From: Bacteroidota bacterium
GTDB taxonomy: Bacteria > Bacteroidota > Bacteroidia > NS11-12g > UBA955
Assembly: GCA_024103355.1 (NCBI GenBank)
Contig: JAGFIU010000010.1
Location: forward strand, 62,001-126,000
Length of the DNA stretch: 64,000 nucleotides
Reading direction: 5' to 3'
In this document: piece by piece, positions 25,510-34,189 of the stretch
How the letters are laid out: each line of letters begins with the position of its first letter
Numbering within the stretch: position 1 is the stretch's first letter
The notes under the pieces: generated by a model
The model's input: only the letters and a program-made list of their open reading frames with translations
Database searches by the model: none
Told to the model about the DNA's origin: nothing
Made by a program: the position numbers and the translations under genes

Positions 25510-27291
25510 TTAATCTATCAAATAAAAAGTTCCTTTAAATTCAACGGCTTCTCCCAGTTCACCTTTAATTTTTGCAAAATAAATATAGGTTCCGGATTGA
25601 CAAAACTCTCCTGCACTATCGCGCCCATCCCAACCTTTTAATACGTTATGCGTCTCAAATATTTTCTCTCCCCAGCGATTATAAACCTGAAGAATAGAAG
25701 CATTGTTTTCTTCAATAATTCCAATTCCTACCGGCCCAAAGGTGGTATTAATTCCACGAGGAGCAAATGCATTTGGAAAATAAATAGCCAAATCTCTAAT
25801 AAAACAAAAAGAGTTTGAAAACGCAGTGTCTTGTCTTCCAAAAACATTAATATCATTTTCTATAGCTGAAACTACATAGCATAATTTATATGCATATTCT
25901 TGATGTTGATATACATCGAAAGATGTTGTTTGATTAGGATTTAAAACATCTATTAAATTCCAAGTTCCACGTGGAAAGATTTTTAGTCCGTATTGCTTAT
26001 GTACCTGATATTGTCCTGTTGTTTTTGCAAAAGTTGAATAGCTATTCCATGTTAATTCTGATTCTATTGATTTTTCTTCAACATTTAAAAGAATAGAATT
26101 TGATATTGGACTTGAGTCTTGTGGAATTACATAACCACATTCATCTTTATGAGTAATCTGATAATAATAAATAGTTGAATTTACTTCAACAGCTGTATCA
26201 ATAATAGAAATAGAGCCGGGAAAATCTTTTGCTTCATAGCTCTTATAAATAGAAAAGTGTGTGTTATCACTTGATTTTAACAAATTGATTGTTCCTGTCT
26301 TAAGTTTGCTCATAAAGTCAATTTGTATCTGTTGAGACTCAGTAACAGAAACTTTATAAATATTGTTTATTGCTCCCGTAGGTATTGGGGTTTCAAAACA
26401 AATTCTGTTTGATGTGCTGGTAACTCCTGAATCACTTATCATTTGAATTAGAACACAATATCTTCTTCCGGATTCTAAGTTTTCAATCTTAAAAGAATCG
26501 GTATTTGCATTAAGGGTTGCTTCGATTTGATAGTTTATAAATGAGTCGGGGCTTACTTTTATTAAGTAATTTTTAACATTAACTCCATGATAATGAGACC
26601 ATTGCAATGAAATTACTCTGCCACAAGTATCAAAACTTCCATTTAAAAAAATGGTATTGAGTCCATTTGAAATTGGTGAAGTATTTCCACAGCTGTCATA
26701 AGTTGCAAGAGCATATTTTTCAGACTGTTTTTCCGGGTTTCCATACAATGAATCCATAAAGAAATGTCCGAAAGTATCAGTTAATAACACATTGTTGTTA
26801 TCCATATAGTAAACGAAAAAACCCTTACTATCCTTTGCCGGATGAGGCTTCCAGCCCATGATTGTTTTTTGCGTTATTAAATCAACGCTTACGGAATCCA
26901 ACTCCCACTCTACAGGTTGTTCTACATCAACTTTCACGGTATCTGACACTAAAGAATCTGTGCCATTACATGCATATCGAGTTACAATGAAGAACTCCCA
27001 CTCTTTATTGTTTTTAAGTTTAATAGTTGCTGTAGATTGATTTAAAATGTTTTCGGAAGCAACAAATTCATAAAGAGATGATGGTTCGTCTCTACCGTAT
27101 ATTTGATAAGAAACAAAAGAACCACAGCTATCTGCAAAGGGAATCCATTTAATTGTTGCAGTAGAGTCTGATTTGTTTAAACATACTCCGGTTATATGGA
27201 CAGGTTTGTCTATCCCTAAAATTTGGTTTAAACTTACTATAAACAAAAAGAGAATAATAGTAAATTGCCTTATGAATTGGGTCCTGACCAC
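25510..27291 (-). CDS. fibronectin-type-III-like surface protein with T9SS type B (CHU_C) sorting domain
   Basis: A 593-residue secreted protein. A signal peptide (FTIILFLFIVSLNQILG) precedes four or so fibronectin-III-like repeats with typical interaction segments (ATIKWIPFADSCGSFVSYQIY, then ISLQWSHYHGVNVKNYLI). The final 90 residues (LAIYFPNAFAPRGINTTF, LQVYNRWGEKIFETHNVLKGWDG, SGTYIYFAKI, GEAVEFKGTFYLI) form the gliding-motility-associated C-terminal domain, the type B signal for T9SS export. The start appears to be GTG at 27291, overlapping the M16 gene by 22 bases; no ATG lies nearby. Likely a cell-surface adhesin or scaffold, which is inference. Confidence 0.85.
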   Translation of the reverse strand: MVRTQFIRQFTIILFLFIVSLNQILGIDKPVHITGVCLNKSDSTATIKWIPFADSCGSFVSYQIYGRDEPSSLYEFVASENILNQSTATIKLKNNKEWEFFIVTRYACNGTDSLVSDTVKVDVEQPVEWELDSVSVDLITQKTIMGWKPHPAKDSKGFFVYYMDNNNVLLTDTFGHFFMDSLYGNPEKQSEKYALATYDSCGNTSPISNGLNTIFLNGSFDTCGRVISLQWSHYHGVNVKNYLIKVSPDSFINYQIEATLNANTDSFKIENLESGRRYCVLIQMISDSGVTSTSNRICFETPIPTGAINNIYKVSVTESQQIQIDFMSKLKTGTINLLKSSDNTHFSIYKSYEAKDFPGSISIIDTAVEVNSTIYYYQITHKDECGYVIPQDSSPISNSILLNVEEKSIESELTWNSYSTFAKTTGQYQVHKQYGLKIFPRGTWNLIDVLNPNQTTSFDVYQHQEYAYKLCYVVSAIENDINVFGRQDTAFSNSFCFIRDLAIYFPNAFAPRGINTTFGPVGIGIIEENNASILQVYNRWGEKIFETHNVLKGWDGRDSAGEFCQSGTYIYFAKIKGELGEAVEFKGTFYLID

Positions 27292-28553
27292 GTATAAATT
27301 AACGATTTTGAGTCTAAATAATTTTGTGCTGCTTGTAGTATTTGTTCAGGTGTTAACTGATATATTTTTTTTCCTAAGATATTATACCACTCAATTGTTT
27401 GGTTTGTTTCTAACAAAGTAAAATGCCTTTCGGAATAAGACAAAAAATCATCAAAAAGGCTTTGTAGATTGCCGAGATAATAATTTTTAGCAGTTTCAAA
27501 CTCTTGCGTTCCGATAAGTTTATTTTGTAATAATTGAAACTCTTTAAGAATCTCTTGTTTTACTTCTTTTGCCTTGTCAACATTAATATCACCGGAAATT
27601 TCTATAAAGGCATTTTCTGCATAGTTTATAATTCTGCTTGAAACTCCGTAGGTCCATCCCTTTTCTTCGCGAATATTCTTCATAAGCCTTGAACCAAAAT
27701 AACCACCTAAAATTAGGTTTAAAAATGCGATATCAATATAGTCTTTTGCATTTCTTGGAGCTACTTCCAATCTTGCTTTAAATGAAGCTTGATTTGCGTT
27801 TGAAAGTTTAAAAAACGTATTGGTTATTGAGGGTAATTCTTTAACAAACTCAATTGGTTTTGCAGAAAAGGAAATTTCGTCAGTAAGTTTGTGTTTGAAA
27901 AGTGTTTCTAGGACATTAAATTTGGATTTTAATTCCGGTGATGAGCTTAGAATTATAAACATTTTAGAAAAGTTTTTTCTAAACTCATCCAAAAGCATTT
28001 CACGTGAAACGAGGTTATAATCATCTTCTTGAGTGGGTTTGCCTAAAATCGACTGTTCTCCAAACCAAAGTTTATTAATCAGTGAAGCGCATTGATAAGT
28101 TGTTTTTTGTTGTTGAACTCTGAAGTTATTGATTTTCTGCTTCTTAAGAATTTTAAGTTCATCTTCTGGAAAGTTTGAATGGTTTACAGCTTCTGCAATA
28201 AGGTTTATGATTTCTTCAAAATATCTGTTCAAACCATATACAGTAAGAACGGTTTTATAGTAGCTTGTAGCGATATTGGTATAAGACCCGTAGAAATCAA
28301 GGTTTTCATTGAGTTGTTGGGCAGAATACTTTTCGGTTCCCGACAAAAGCATCTCTCCGCAGATTATGCCCGACTTTGCGCTTATACCGTTTCCTATACC
28401 TGCATTAGGAAAAACAATATCCAATCTAAAAACGTCTGTATCTTCTTTAAAGAACCCAAAGATTCCTTTTGACACTTTTTGAGGGTTTGTTAAAACGGGT
28501 AAAGAAAGAGGATAAACCCGCGGTTCTATTTTTCTGAAATCTTGGTTGCTCAT
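27270..28553 (-). CDS. M16 peptidase family protein, non-catalytic subunit
   Basis: A 427-residue M16 (insulinase/pitrilysin) protein that lacks the zinc motif: where HxxEH would lie, the sequence reads GIICGEMLLSG. It keeps the C-terminal R...Y pair (SRLMKNIREEKGWTYGVSS), which in two-subunit M16B peptidases sits on the non-catalytic partner and shapes the active cavity. It overlaps the catalytic M16 gene by four bases (ATGA) and the next gene by 22 bases. I infer that the two form one heterodimeric peptidase. Confidence 0.88.
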   Translation of the reverse strand: MSNQDFRKIEPRVYPLSLPVLTNPQKVSKGIFGFFKEDTDVFRLDIVFPNAGIGNGISAKSGIICGEMLLSGTEKYSAQQLNENLDFYGSYTNIATSYYKTVLTVYGLNRYFEEIINLIAEAVNHSNFPEDELKILKKQKINNFRVQQQKTTYQCASLINKLWFGEQSILGKPTQEDDYNLVSREMLLDEFRKNFSKMFIILSSSPELKSKFNVLETLFKHKLTDEISFSAKPIEFVKELPSITNTFFKLSNANQASFKARLEVAPRNAKDYIDIAFLNLILGGYFGSRLMKNIREEKGWTYGVSSRIINYAENAFIEISGDINVDKAKEVKQEILKEFQLLQNKLIGTQEFETAKNYYLGNLQSLFDDFLSYSERHFTLLETNQTIEWYNILGKKIYQLTPEQILQAAQNYLDSKSLIYTWSGPNS

Positions 28554-29797
28554 TTTCTTTCTCTGCTAAGATAATTTAGGGTTACACTTCTTTCCTTTGT
28601 TAAAAAATTCATTGCAAAGTCTCTCACATCATTTACGGTAACAGAACGGATGAATTTCGGTTCATTGTTTATGATTTCAATATCTCCAATATTTTTTGAA
28701 AGACACAATGCCATTGCAACATTCAAAACTTGCAACATACCGAACTGGTAGGCGGTTTCAGCTTTATTATTTACTTTTTGCAATTCATTATCGGATAGAT
28801 TTCCTTCTTGTTTAAGAGCTTCTATTTGCTCCCATATAGCATCAGAAGCTTTTTCCGGTGTGACTCCGGGGTTTGTTCTCCCTTGAATAATAAAAGAGCC
28901 TTCACCGGCTTCTCCAGAGACATACGCTGAAATTGAATTAAATATGTTTTGTTTTCTAACCAAATTGTCAAAAAGTCTTGAGGATTCGGCTCTTCCTAAA
29001 ATATCAGAAAGCAAATCTGCTGCATAATATCTTTTATCGGTTCTTGAAACTGATTTAAAGGCGATTGCAATCATATCCTGAGGCACATCCTCGTAAACTG
29101 TTTCTATAACGGCTGCTTTTTGTTCATTTTCCTTTGGGTAAACATTGGGGTTGGTATTTCCAGCCGGAATTGGTGAAAACCATTTGCTACAAAGTTCTTT
29201 TGTTCTCTCTAAAGTAATATTTCCGGCTACGCACATGATTGCATTAGAAGGATTATAAAACTTTTTGAAAAAAGATTTGATGTCATTAAGATTTGTTTTC
29301 TCAACATGACTAACGTCTTTTCCTATTGTTGCCCACTGATACGGATGGTTTTTATATATCAGAGGTCTGAGTTTTAGCCAAAAATCGCCATACGGCTGAT
29401 TAAGATATCTTTGTCTGAACTCTTGAACAACGACACCTTTTTGTACGTCTAAGGCTTCTTGTTTAAAAGATAATGACAACATTCTATCAGACTCTAACCA
29501 AAAAGCAGTTTCTATGTTTTCTGCGGGTACAGTTTGATAATAATTAGTTATATCAGTATTTGTAAATGCATTGTTTGTACCGCCAGCCTTTTGCAAAGGG
29601 GTATCAAACTCGGGGATATTAGCAGAGCCGCTAAACATCAAGTGTTCAAACAAATGTGCCAAGCCGGTATGGTTTGGATCCTCGTCTCTTGAACCCACAT
29701 TATAAAGGACATTTAATATGGCAAGAGGGGTTTTTGAATCGTGATAATGAATTACCTTTAAACCATTATCCAAAACAAATTCTGAGTACTTAATCAT
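28550..29797 (-). CDS. M16 zinc peptidase, catalytic subunit
   Basis: About 415 residues. The inverted zinc motif HLFEH is at residues 48-52, with the third ligand in VVVQEFRQRY about 75 residues further on. M16B peptidases degrade short peptides or process exported proteins. The ATG at 29797 gives a normal start (MIKYSEFVLDNGLKVI); a TTG six codons upstream is rejected because it lies within or before the promoter. No signal peptide is seen, so the location is probably cytoplasmic. First gene of a two-gene unit with its non-catalytic partner. Confidence 0.93.
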   Translation of the reverse strand: MIKYSEFVLDNGLKVIHYHDSKTPLAILNVLYNVGSRDEDPNHTGLAHLFEHLMFSGSANIPEFDTPLQKAGGTNNAFTNTDITNYYQTVPAENIETAFWLESDRMLSLSFKQEALDVQKGVVVQEFRQRYLNQPYGDFWLKLRPLIYKNHPYQWATIGKDVSHVEKTNLNDIKSFFKKFYNPSNAIMCVAGNITLERTKELCSKWFSPIPAGNTNPNVYPKENEQKAAVIETVYEDVPQDMIAIAFKSVSRTDKRYYAADLLSDILGRAESSRLFDNLVRKQNIFNSISAYVSGEAGEGSFIIQGRTNPGVTPEKASDAIWEQIEALKQEGNLSDNELQKVNNKAETAYQFGMLQVLNVAMALCLSKNIGDIEIINNEPKFIRSVTVNDVRDFAMNFLTKERSVTLNYLSRERK

Positions 29798-29804
29798 TCG
29801 GGCG

Positions 29805-29812
29805 CAAAGGTA
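29805..29812 (-). promoter_or_regulatory. -7 promoter box for M16 peptidase operon
   Basis: Minus-strand TACCTTTG followed by CGCC, a full TAnnTTTG match, 7 nt before the ATG at 29797. Confidence 0.55.
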
Positions 29813-29832
29813 CAAAATAGCACAGAAATTAA

Positions 29833-29880
29833 CTGTTATATAAGACCTATTTCAATGATTAATAATAACCGTTATAACAG
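29833..29880. promoter_or_regulatory. cluster of palindromes upstream of the M16 operon
   Basis: CTGTTATA at 29833-29840 and its inverse TATAACAG at 29873-29880 are 32 bases apart. The right arm overlaps the perfect palindrome GTTATAAC (29871-29878) and ATAACCGTTAT (29865-29875). It could be an operator upstream of the M16 promoter box. AT-rich palindromes also arise by chance, so this is weak. Confidence 0.25.
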
Positions 29881-29928
29881 ATAAATTTCTTTCTTACCCG
29901 ACTTTATAAAGTTGACAACAATGAAGTC

Positions 29929-30516
29929 TTATTTTTCAATTGCATCAACAAGCTCCTTGTCAAATGGTTTGGTAGAAGACCCAAAATAATGAATCAATAC
30001 GCCATTTTCATTAACCAAAAACTTGTTAAAATTCCATTTAACTTCAAAATCTGAAAGTCCGTTTTTGTTTTCATTACAAAGCCAAGAGTATAGAGGGTGT
30101 TGGTTTTCACCTTTTACGTCAAGTTTTTCTGTTAATAGAAATGTTATACCATAGTTCACACTACAGAACTCTTTTATTTCCTTAGCTGTTCCGGGCTCTT
30201 GTTTGCCAAATTGATTACAGGGGCAGCCTATTATCACAAGTTTATCTTGATATTTTTCATGAAGTTTTTGTAAATCTTCATATTGTGGAGTAAATCCACA
30301 CTTGGATGCAACATTCACAAAAAGAATTTTTTTTCCTTTGAAATCATTTAGATCTATGACATTGCCATCCAATGATTTTATTGAGATATTTTGGTCATAA
30401 AGTGCTTTGCCTTGGATTTTTGTGTTGTCTATCATAAGTTCTTTACTTTTTCCTGTAAAACAAGATGCTAAAAATAAGAGTATTCCCAATGTAATAATAT
30501 TAAAAATTGTATTCAT
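29929..30516 (-). CDS. glutathione peroxidase-family lipoprotein
   Basis: A 195-residue thiol peroxidase of the GPx fold. The N-terminus is a lipoprotein signal (LLFLASC, Cys19). The peroxidatic Cys is Cys73 in VNVASKCGFT; a second Cys pair follows in IIGCPCNQFGKQEPG, with the conserved Gln at 102, and the Trp-Asn of the active site is in VKWNFNKF. It would reduce hydroperoxides using thioredoxin or a similar donor, at the cell envelope if the lipobox is used. It lies downstream of rpoD but beyond its terminator, and I found no clear promoter in the 39-base gap. Confidence 0.88.
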   Translation of the reverse strand: MNTIFNIITLGILLFLASCFTGKSKELMIDNTKIQGKALYDQNISIKSLDGNVIDLNDFKGKKILFVNVASKCGFTPQYEDLQKLHEKYQDKLVIIGCPCNQFGKQEPGTAKEIKEFCSVNYGITFLLTEKLDVKGENQHPLYSWLCNENKNGLSDFEVKWNFNKFLVNENGVLIHYFGSSTKPFDKELVDAIEK

Positions 30517-30526
30517 AATTGAACAA

Positions 30527-30551
30527 AAAAGGGAGCTGCTTGCTCCCTTTT
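30527..30551 (-). terminator. intrinsic terminator after rpoD
   Basis: Arms 30527-30536 and 30542-30551 pair perfectly (four A-T pairs plus GGGAGC/GCTCCC) around a 5-base loop. On the minus strand the stem is followed by a run of T from the A tract at 30525-30530. It lies directly after the rpoD stop. Confidence 0.88.
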
Positions 30552-30555
30552 CATA

Positions 30556-31419
30556 TTATCCTAAATAACTTTTTAGAATTTTGCTCTTTGATGATTTTCT
30601 AAGTCTTCTAAGGGCTTTTTCTTTAATCTGTCTAACGCGTTCTCTGGTCAATCCTACTTTTTCGCTGATATCTTCCAAAGTGTGTGCAGGACCTCCATCT
30701 AAACCATAGTAGTATTTTAACACATCCCTCTCTTTGTCTGAAAGAGTGCTGATTACGCGGTTAATTTCTTTTTGAAGAGATTCGTTCAACAAAGGAGAGT
30801 CGGGATCCGGTTCGTCATTGTTGTCCAATATTCCCAAAAGGGTATTGTCTTCTCCTTCAGTCAAGGGGGCATCAATTGACAAATGGCGGCCGGATGATTT
30901 GAATGCATTCTCTACTTCAACTACTGAAATATCCAATTCTTTGGCTATTTCCTCAGATGTTGGTGGTCTTTCCAACTCTTGTTCAAGTTTTGCTGCTGCT
31001 GCTGCAATTTTTCCTATTGAACTTACTTTGTTTAGCGGGAGTCTTACAATTCTTGATTGGTCAGCAAGCGCTTGCAAAATGGATTGACGAATCCACCAAA
31101 CTGCGTAAGAAATGAATTTGAAACCTCTGGTTTCATCAAATCTTCTGGCAGCTTTTATCAAACCGAAGTTTCCTTCGTTAATAAGGTCTCCTAAGGTCAA
31201 TCCCTGGTTTTGATATTGTTTTGATACAGAAACCACAAATCTTAAGTTGGCATTCACCAATTTTTCTAATGCTTTTTGGTCTCCTTCTCTTATTCTTCTG
31301 GCAAGTTCCACTTCTTCTTGAGCATCAATCATTGGAACTTTACTGATTTCGTTTAGATATTTATCAAGGGATTTATTTTCCCTATTGGTAAACTGTTTAC
31401 TTATCTTGAGTTGTCTCAT
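30556..31419 (-). CDS. rpoD: housekeeping RNA polymerase sigma factor (RpoD/SigA)
   Basis: A 287-residue sigma-70 protein, short as usual for the Bacteroidota primary sigma factor because region 1.1 is missing. Visible parts: region 1.2 ([14 protein letters not shown]), region 2 ([54 protein letters not shown]), region 3 ([24 protein letters not shown]) and region 4 ([27 protein letters not shown]). In this phylum it reads TAnnTTTG/TTG promoters, which appear many times in this window. The gene is single, with a promoter about 70 nt upstream and a terminator right after it. Confidence 0.97.
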   Translation of the reverse strand: MRQLKISKQFTNRENKSLDKYLNEISKVPMIDAQEEVELARRIREGDQKALEKLVNANLRFVVSVSKQYQNQGLTLGDLINEGNFGLIKAARRFDETRGFKFISYAVWWIRQSILQALADQSRIVRLPLNKVSSIGKIAAAAAKLEQELERPPTSEEIAKELDISVVEVENAFKSSGRHLSIDAPLTEGEDNTLLGILDNNDEPDPDSPLLNESLQKEINRVISTLSDKERDVLKYYYGLDGGPAHTLEDISEKVGLTRERVRQIKEKALRRLRKSSKSKILKSYLG

Positions 31420-31487
31420 TCTTACTTGTTATAATTTGTATTTTAGGTTGAATAAAACTTTTTTGGGGTGCTTTTAATGCAAGGGTG

Positions 31488-31495
31488 CAAATTTA
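31488..31495 (-). promoter_or_regulatory. -7 promoter box for rpoD
   Basis: Minus-strand TAAATTTG followed by CACC, a full TAnnTTTG match, about 68 nt before the rpoD ATG. This gives a longer leader than most genes here. Confidence 0.55.
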
Positions 31496-31515
31496 GTAAT
31501 TTTATTAACTCGATT

Positions 31516-32661
31516 TTATTTTGCTATTACTTTAATTTTTCTTGCTTTATCAGCCTTCTCAAACAGGGTAGTTTTGTCTTTTGCCAATATGGTTATATGT
31601 CCTAATTTGCGATGAGGACGGCTTTCGGTTTTGCCATAAAGATGTATGAAAAATCCGGCTTCTTTGCTTAATTCTTCAGGAATTTCTAACTGATATTTCC
31701 CACTAAAATCTTCCGGACCTACAATATTTATCATTGCTCCCGGACAAATTAATTCGGTATTGCCTAAGTTCATTCCCAACAAAATACGGTTAAGCTGTTC
31801 AAACTGTGATGTATAACAAGCTTCGATGGTGTGATGTCCGGAATTATGCGGTCTCGGTGCTATTTCGTTTACCATAACCTCACCATCTTTTACAAATAAT
31901 TCAACAGCAAATAATCCCGGTGATTTGAAAGATAATGCTGATTTTTCTGCAATTTCTCTGCACCTTTTCAGCGTTTCTCTGTCCATGTCAACTTCTGTAT
32001 GCAGAAACATTACAAGATTACTAACCGGGTCAAATTCCATAGCAACCGGTGGATAGGTTCCTGAATTCCCATGTTGGTCAACTGCTACAATTACAGAAAT
32101 TTCTGTTATATCTTCAACAAATTGTTCCAAGAGAGTGTTTTCTGTGTCAAAAGGTCTAGCTCCGTCAATTATTTCTTGTTTTGTGAGTATTTCTACTCCT
32201 TTGCCGTCATAGCCGCCTTTCCTTGATTTTACTACAATTTTTTCTCCTCTAAATAATTCTAATTTTTCTGTCCAATCTTTCTCTTCTTTTAAATTACAAA
32301 ATACAGGAATAGGAATATTGTGTTTTTCAAAATATTCATTCTGAATACCTTTATCATTGATGATTTTAAGAACCGATGGCTTGGGTAAAATTTGTTTTCC
32401 TTCTTTTTCTAATTCTGCGATTGCTTCTGTGTTTATATGTTCAATTTCATAAGTTAAAACATCAGAAATTTCTGCAAGTTTCCTAATATCTTCAGCAGAT
32501 TTTAGGCTTCCTTCTATAAAAGTTCCTCCTTGAAGTGAACAAGGAGAGCCTTTTGCATCTAAAAAATTATATTTTATTATCCATGGTGAACCCGCTTCTG
32601 ACATCATTTTACCAAGCTGGCCACCGCCTATAATTCCAATTCTTTTTTCTGAGGGAAGCAT
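31516..32661 (-). CDS. purK: 5-(carboxyamino)imidazole ribonucleotide synthase
   Basis: About 381 residues. The N-terminal GIIGGGQLGKMM and the ATP-grasp core (KSRKGGYDGKGVEI, LLEQFVEDITEISVIVAVD, NEIAPRPHNSGHHTIEACYTSQFEQ) identify PurK, which uses ATP and bicarbonate to carboxylate AIR in purine synthesis. The ATG at 32661 is preferred to a TTG two codons upstream. It follows pheS by 9 nt and is probably co-transcribed with it. The PurE partner is not in the window. Confidence 0.96.
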   Translation of the reverse strand: MLPSEKRIGIIGGGQLGKMMSEAGSPWIIKYNFLDAKGSPCSLQGGTFIEGSLKSAEDIRKLAEISDVLTYEIEHINTEAIAELEKEGKQILPKPSVLKIINDKGIQNEYFEKHNIPIPVFCNLKEEKDWTEKLELFRGEKIVVKSRKGGYDGKGVEILTKQEIIDGARPFDTENTLLEQFVEDITEISVIVAVDQHGNSGTYPPVAMEFDPVSNLVMFLHTEVDMDRETLKRCREIAEKSALSFKSPGLFAVELFVKDGEVMVNEIAPRPHNSGHHTIEACYTSQFEQLNRILLGMNLGNTELICPGAMINIVGPEDFSGKYQLEIPEELSKEAGFFIHLYGKTESRPHRKLGHITILAKDKTTLFEKADKARKIKVIAK

Positions 32662-32670
32662 ACACAAAAG

Positions 32671-33684
32671 TTAAAAGGGTGTAAACTGCGAAAGAAACCT
32701 AACATCATTATAAAACATTGTTCTGATGTCTTTTATACCGTATTTCAGCATAGCTATTCTATCAACTCCAAGACCAAAAGCAAAACCTGAATATTGCTCT
32801 GTATCAATTCCTACATTTTTCAAAACATTGACATCAACCATACCGCAACCCAATATTTCCAACCAACCGGTTCCTTTTGTCAATCTATAATCTTCTTCTG
32901 TTTCTGTTCCTAAAAAAACATCCATTTCTGCACTGGGTTCAGTAAAAGGAAAGTAGGATGCTCTAAATCTTACCGGCAAATCTTTTCCAAAAAATTCTCT
33001 TACAAAGAAATAAAGTGTTTGTTTTAAATCAGCAAAACTTACATTCTTGTCAACATAAAGTCCTTCTATCTGATGAAAAAAACAATTTGATCTGGCGGAT
33101 ACATCTTCATTTCTGTAAACTCTACCCGGACAAATAACCCTTACTGGCGGATTTTCTCTTTCCAAAACCCTGATTTGTACAGAGGAAGTATGTGTTCTTA
33201 TTGCAAAATCATCTTCTACAAAAAAAGTATCTTGCATATCTCTTGCCGGATGGTTTTCTGCAAAATTCAGTGCTGAAAAATTGTGGTAATCATCCTCTAT
33301 ATCAGGTCCTTCTTCTGTTGAAAAACCTATTCTTGAAAAAATATCGCTTATTTCTTTCATAACAGCAGAAATTGGGTGTTTTCCTCCAAAAGAAATGCTG
33401 TTTACAGGAAGAGATAAATCTTTAGATTTATCTTGATTTCCATCTTTATTCTCAAATTTTTCTTTTGCTTCCTCCCATTTCAACCTTGCCCTTTCTTTTA
33501 ATGTGTTTAACTCCTTTCCTACCTCTTTTTTTAATGAATTGTCAATAGTTCTAAAATCATCAACAAGTTCATTCACCAACCCTTTTTTAACTAAAAATTT
33601 CAGTCTGAAATCCTCGTTTGATTTTGCTGAATCTATCACGAATTCTTCGACTTGTTTCAAAACTGACTTTATTTTCTCAATCAT
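32671..33684 (-). CDS. pheS: phenylalanine--tRNA ligase alpha subunit
   Basis: A 337-residue PheRS alpha chain. The N-terminal coiled coil (residues 1-85) binds tRNA. Class II motifs follow: HPISAVMKEISDIFSRIGF, DTFFVEDDFAIRTHTSSVQIR, FHQIEGLYVDKNVSF, FTEPSAEMDV and GFAFGLGVDRIAMLKYGI. It pairs with PheT, encoded elsewhere, to charge tRNA-Phe. It is the last leftward gene before the long gap and the first from the candidate origin on that side. Promoter box 22 nt upstream. Confidence 0.97.
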   Translation of the reverse strand: MIEKIKSVLKQVEEFVIDSAKSNEDFRLKFLVKKGLVNELVDDFRTIDNSLKKEVGKELNTLKERARLKWEEAKEKFENKDGNQDKSKDLSLPVNSISFGGKHPISAVMKEISDIFSRIGFSTEEGPDIEDDYHNFSALNFAENHPARDMQDTFFVEDDFAIRTHTSSVQIRVLERENPPVRVICPGRVYRNEDVSARSNCFFHQIEGLYVDKNVSFADLKQTLYFFVREFFGKDLPVRFRASYFPFTEPSAEMDVFLGTETEEDYRLTKGTGWLEILGCGMVDVNVLKNVGIDTEQYSGFAFGLGVDRIAMLKYGIKDIRTMFYNDVRFLSQFTPF

Positions 33685-33706
33685 TTTCTTGTTTTGTTAG
33701 AGAGCG

Positions 33707-33714
33707 CAAAAATA
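33707..33714 (-). promoter_or_regulatory. -7 promoter box for pheS-purK
   Basis: Minus-strand TATTTTTG followed by CGC, a full TAnnTTTG match, 22 nt before the pheS ATG. It bounds the non-coding region on its left side. Confidence 0.55.
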
Positions 33715-33720
33715 ACCAAG

Positions 33721-34189
33721 CTTTTGTTTTTTGCTGATTTAATAAAACGGTTGCTTCAAAAACGTTTCTAACAATTTAAAATAATAAAAATGAAATTTAA
33801 ATTTACTTTTGATTAGTTACCGATGTGAATAGTGGTAAAACTTATTTTTAATGGAATTTGATAAATTGGAAATAAACAAGTCATCAACATAAAAAATAGC
33901 TTAGAACTATTGAAAATTCATATTACCAACAATTTTATGAACCAGTGAATAAAGATAAATGTGGGTCTTTTTTTATCTATAATCATTGTGAGTTCTGTGT
34001 ATGTATCTGAGATTTTAATCCACAAGAATTAACACAAGAAATTTTTATCTTACGCAAAATGTTACTTATCCAAACTTATCCCCATGTATTCACAAGCTTT
34101 GTTTGTAACTATGGTAATGCTATATTTAGCAAGGTATTTACCATTTAAAAGTAAAACGGATTAATATTTGCCGTACAGAAAACAGAAAT
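33721..34189. other. candidate chromosomal replication origin (non-coding, DnaA-box-like sites, AT-rich)
   Basis: The long gap between divergent genes pheS and a lipoprotein gene holds no ORF or RNA that I can see. It contains six 9-mers one mismatch from TTATNCACA: 33824-33832 and 33944-33952 (inverted), and 34016-34024, 34066-34074, 34076-34084 and 34086-34094 (direct). A stretch near 33770-33810 is almost pure A/T. Gene direction flips here: 30 of 32 genes to the left run left and 19 of 28 to the right run right, as expected when forks leave this point. In many Bacteroidota oriC is not next to dnaA. This is inference, because no skew calculation or binding data were available. Confidence 0.5.
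34066..34094 (+). promoter_or_regulatory. triplet of DnaA-box-like 9-mers
   Basis: Three direct 9-mers stand one base apart: TTATCCAAA (34066-34074), TTATCCCCA (34076-34084) and GTATTCACA (34086-34094). Each is one mismatch from the DnaA box TTATNCACA. The regular 10-base spacing, about one helix turn, puts all three on the same face of DNA. Confidence 0.45.

Noticed and set aside
33721-34189. Alternative reading of the long gap as an ordinary double promoter region
   Set aside because: Promoters need far less than 505 bases, and this does not explain the DnaA-like sites or the polarity flip. It stays possible, so the origin call is kept moderate.
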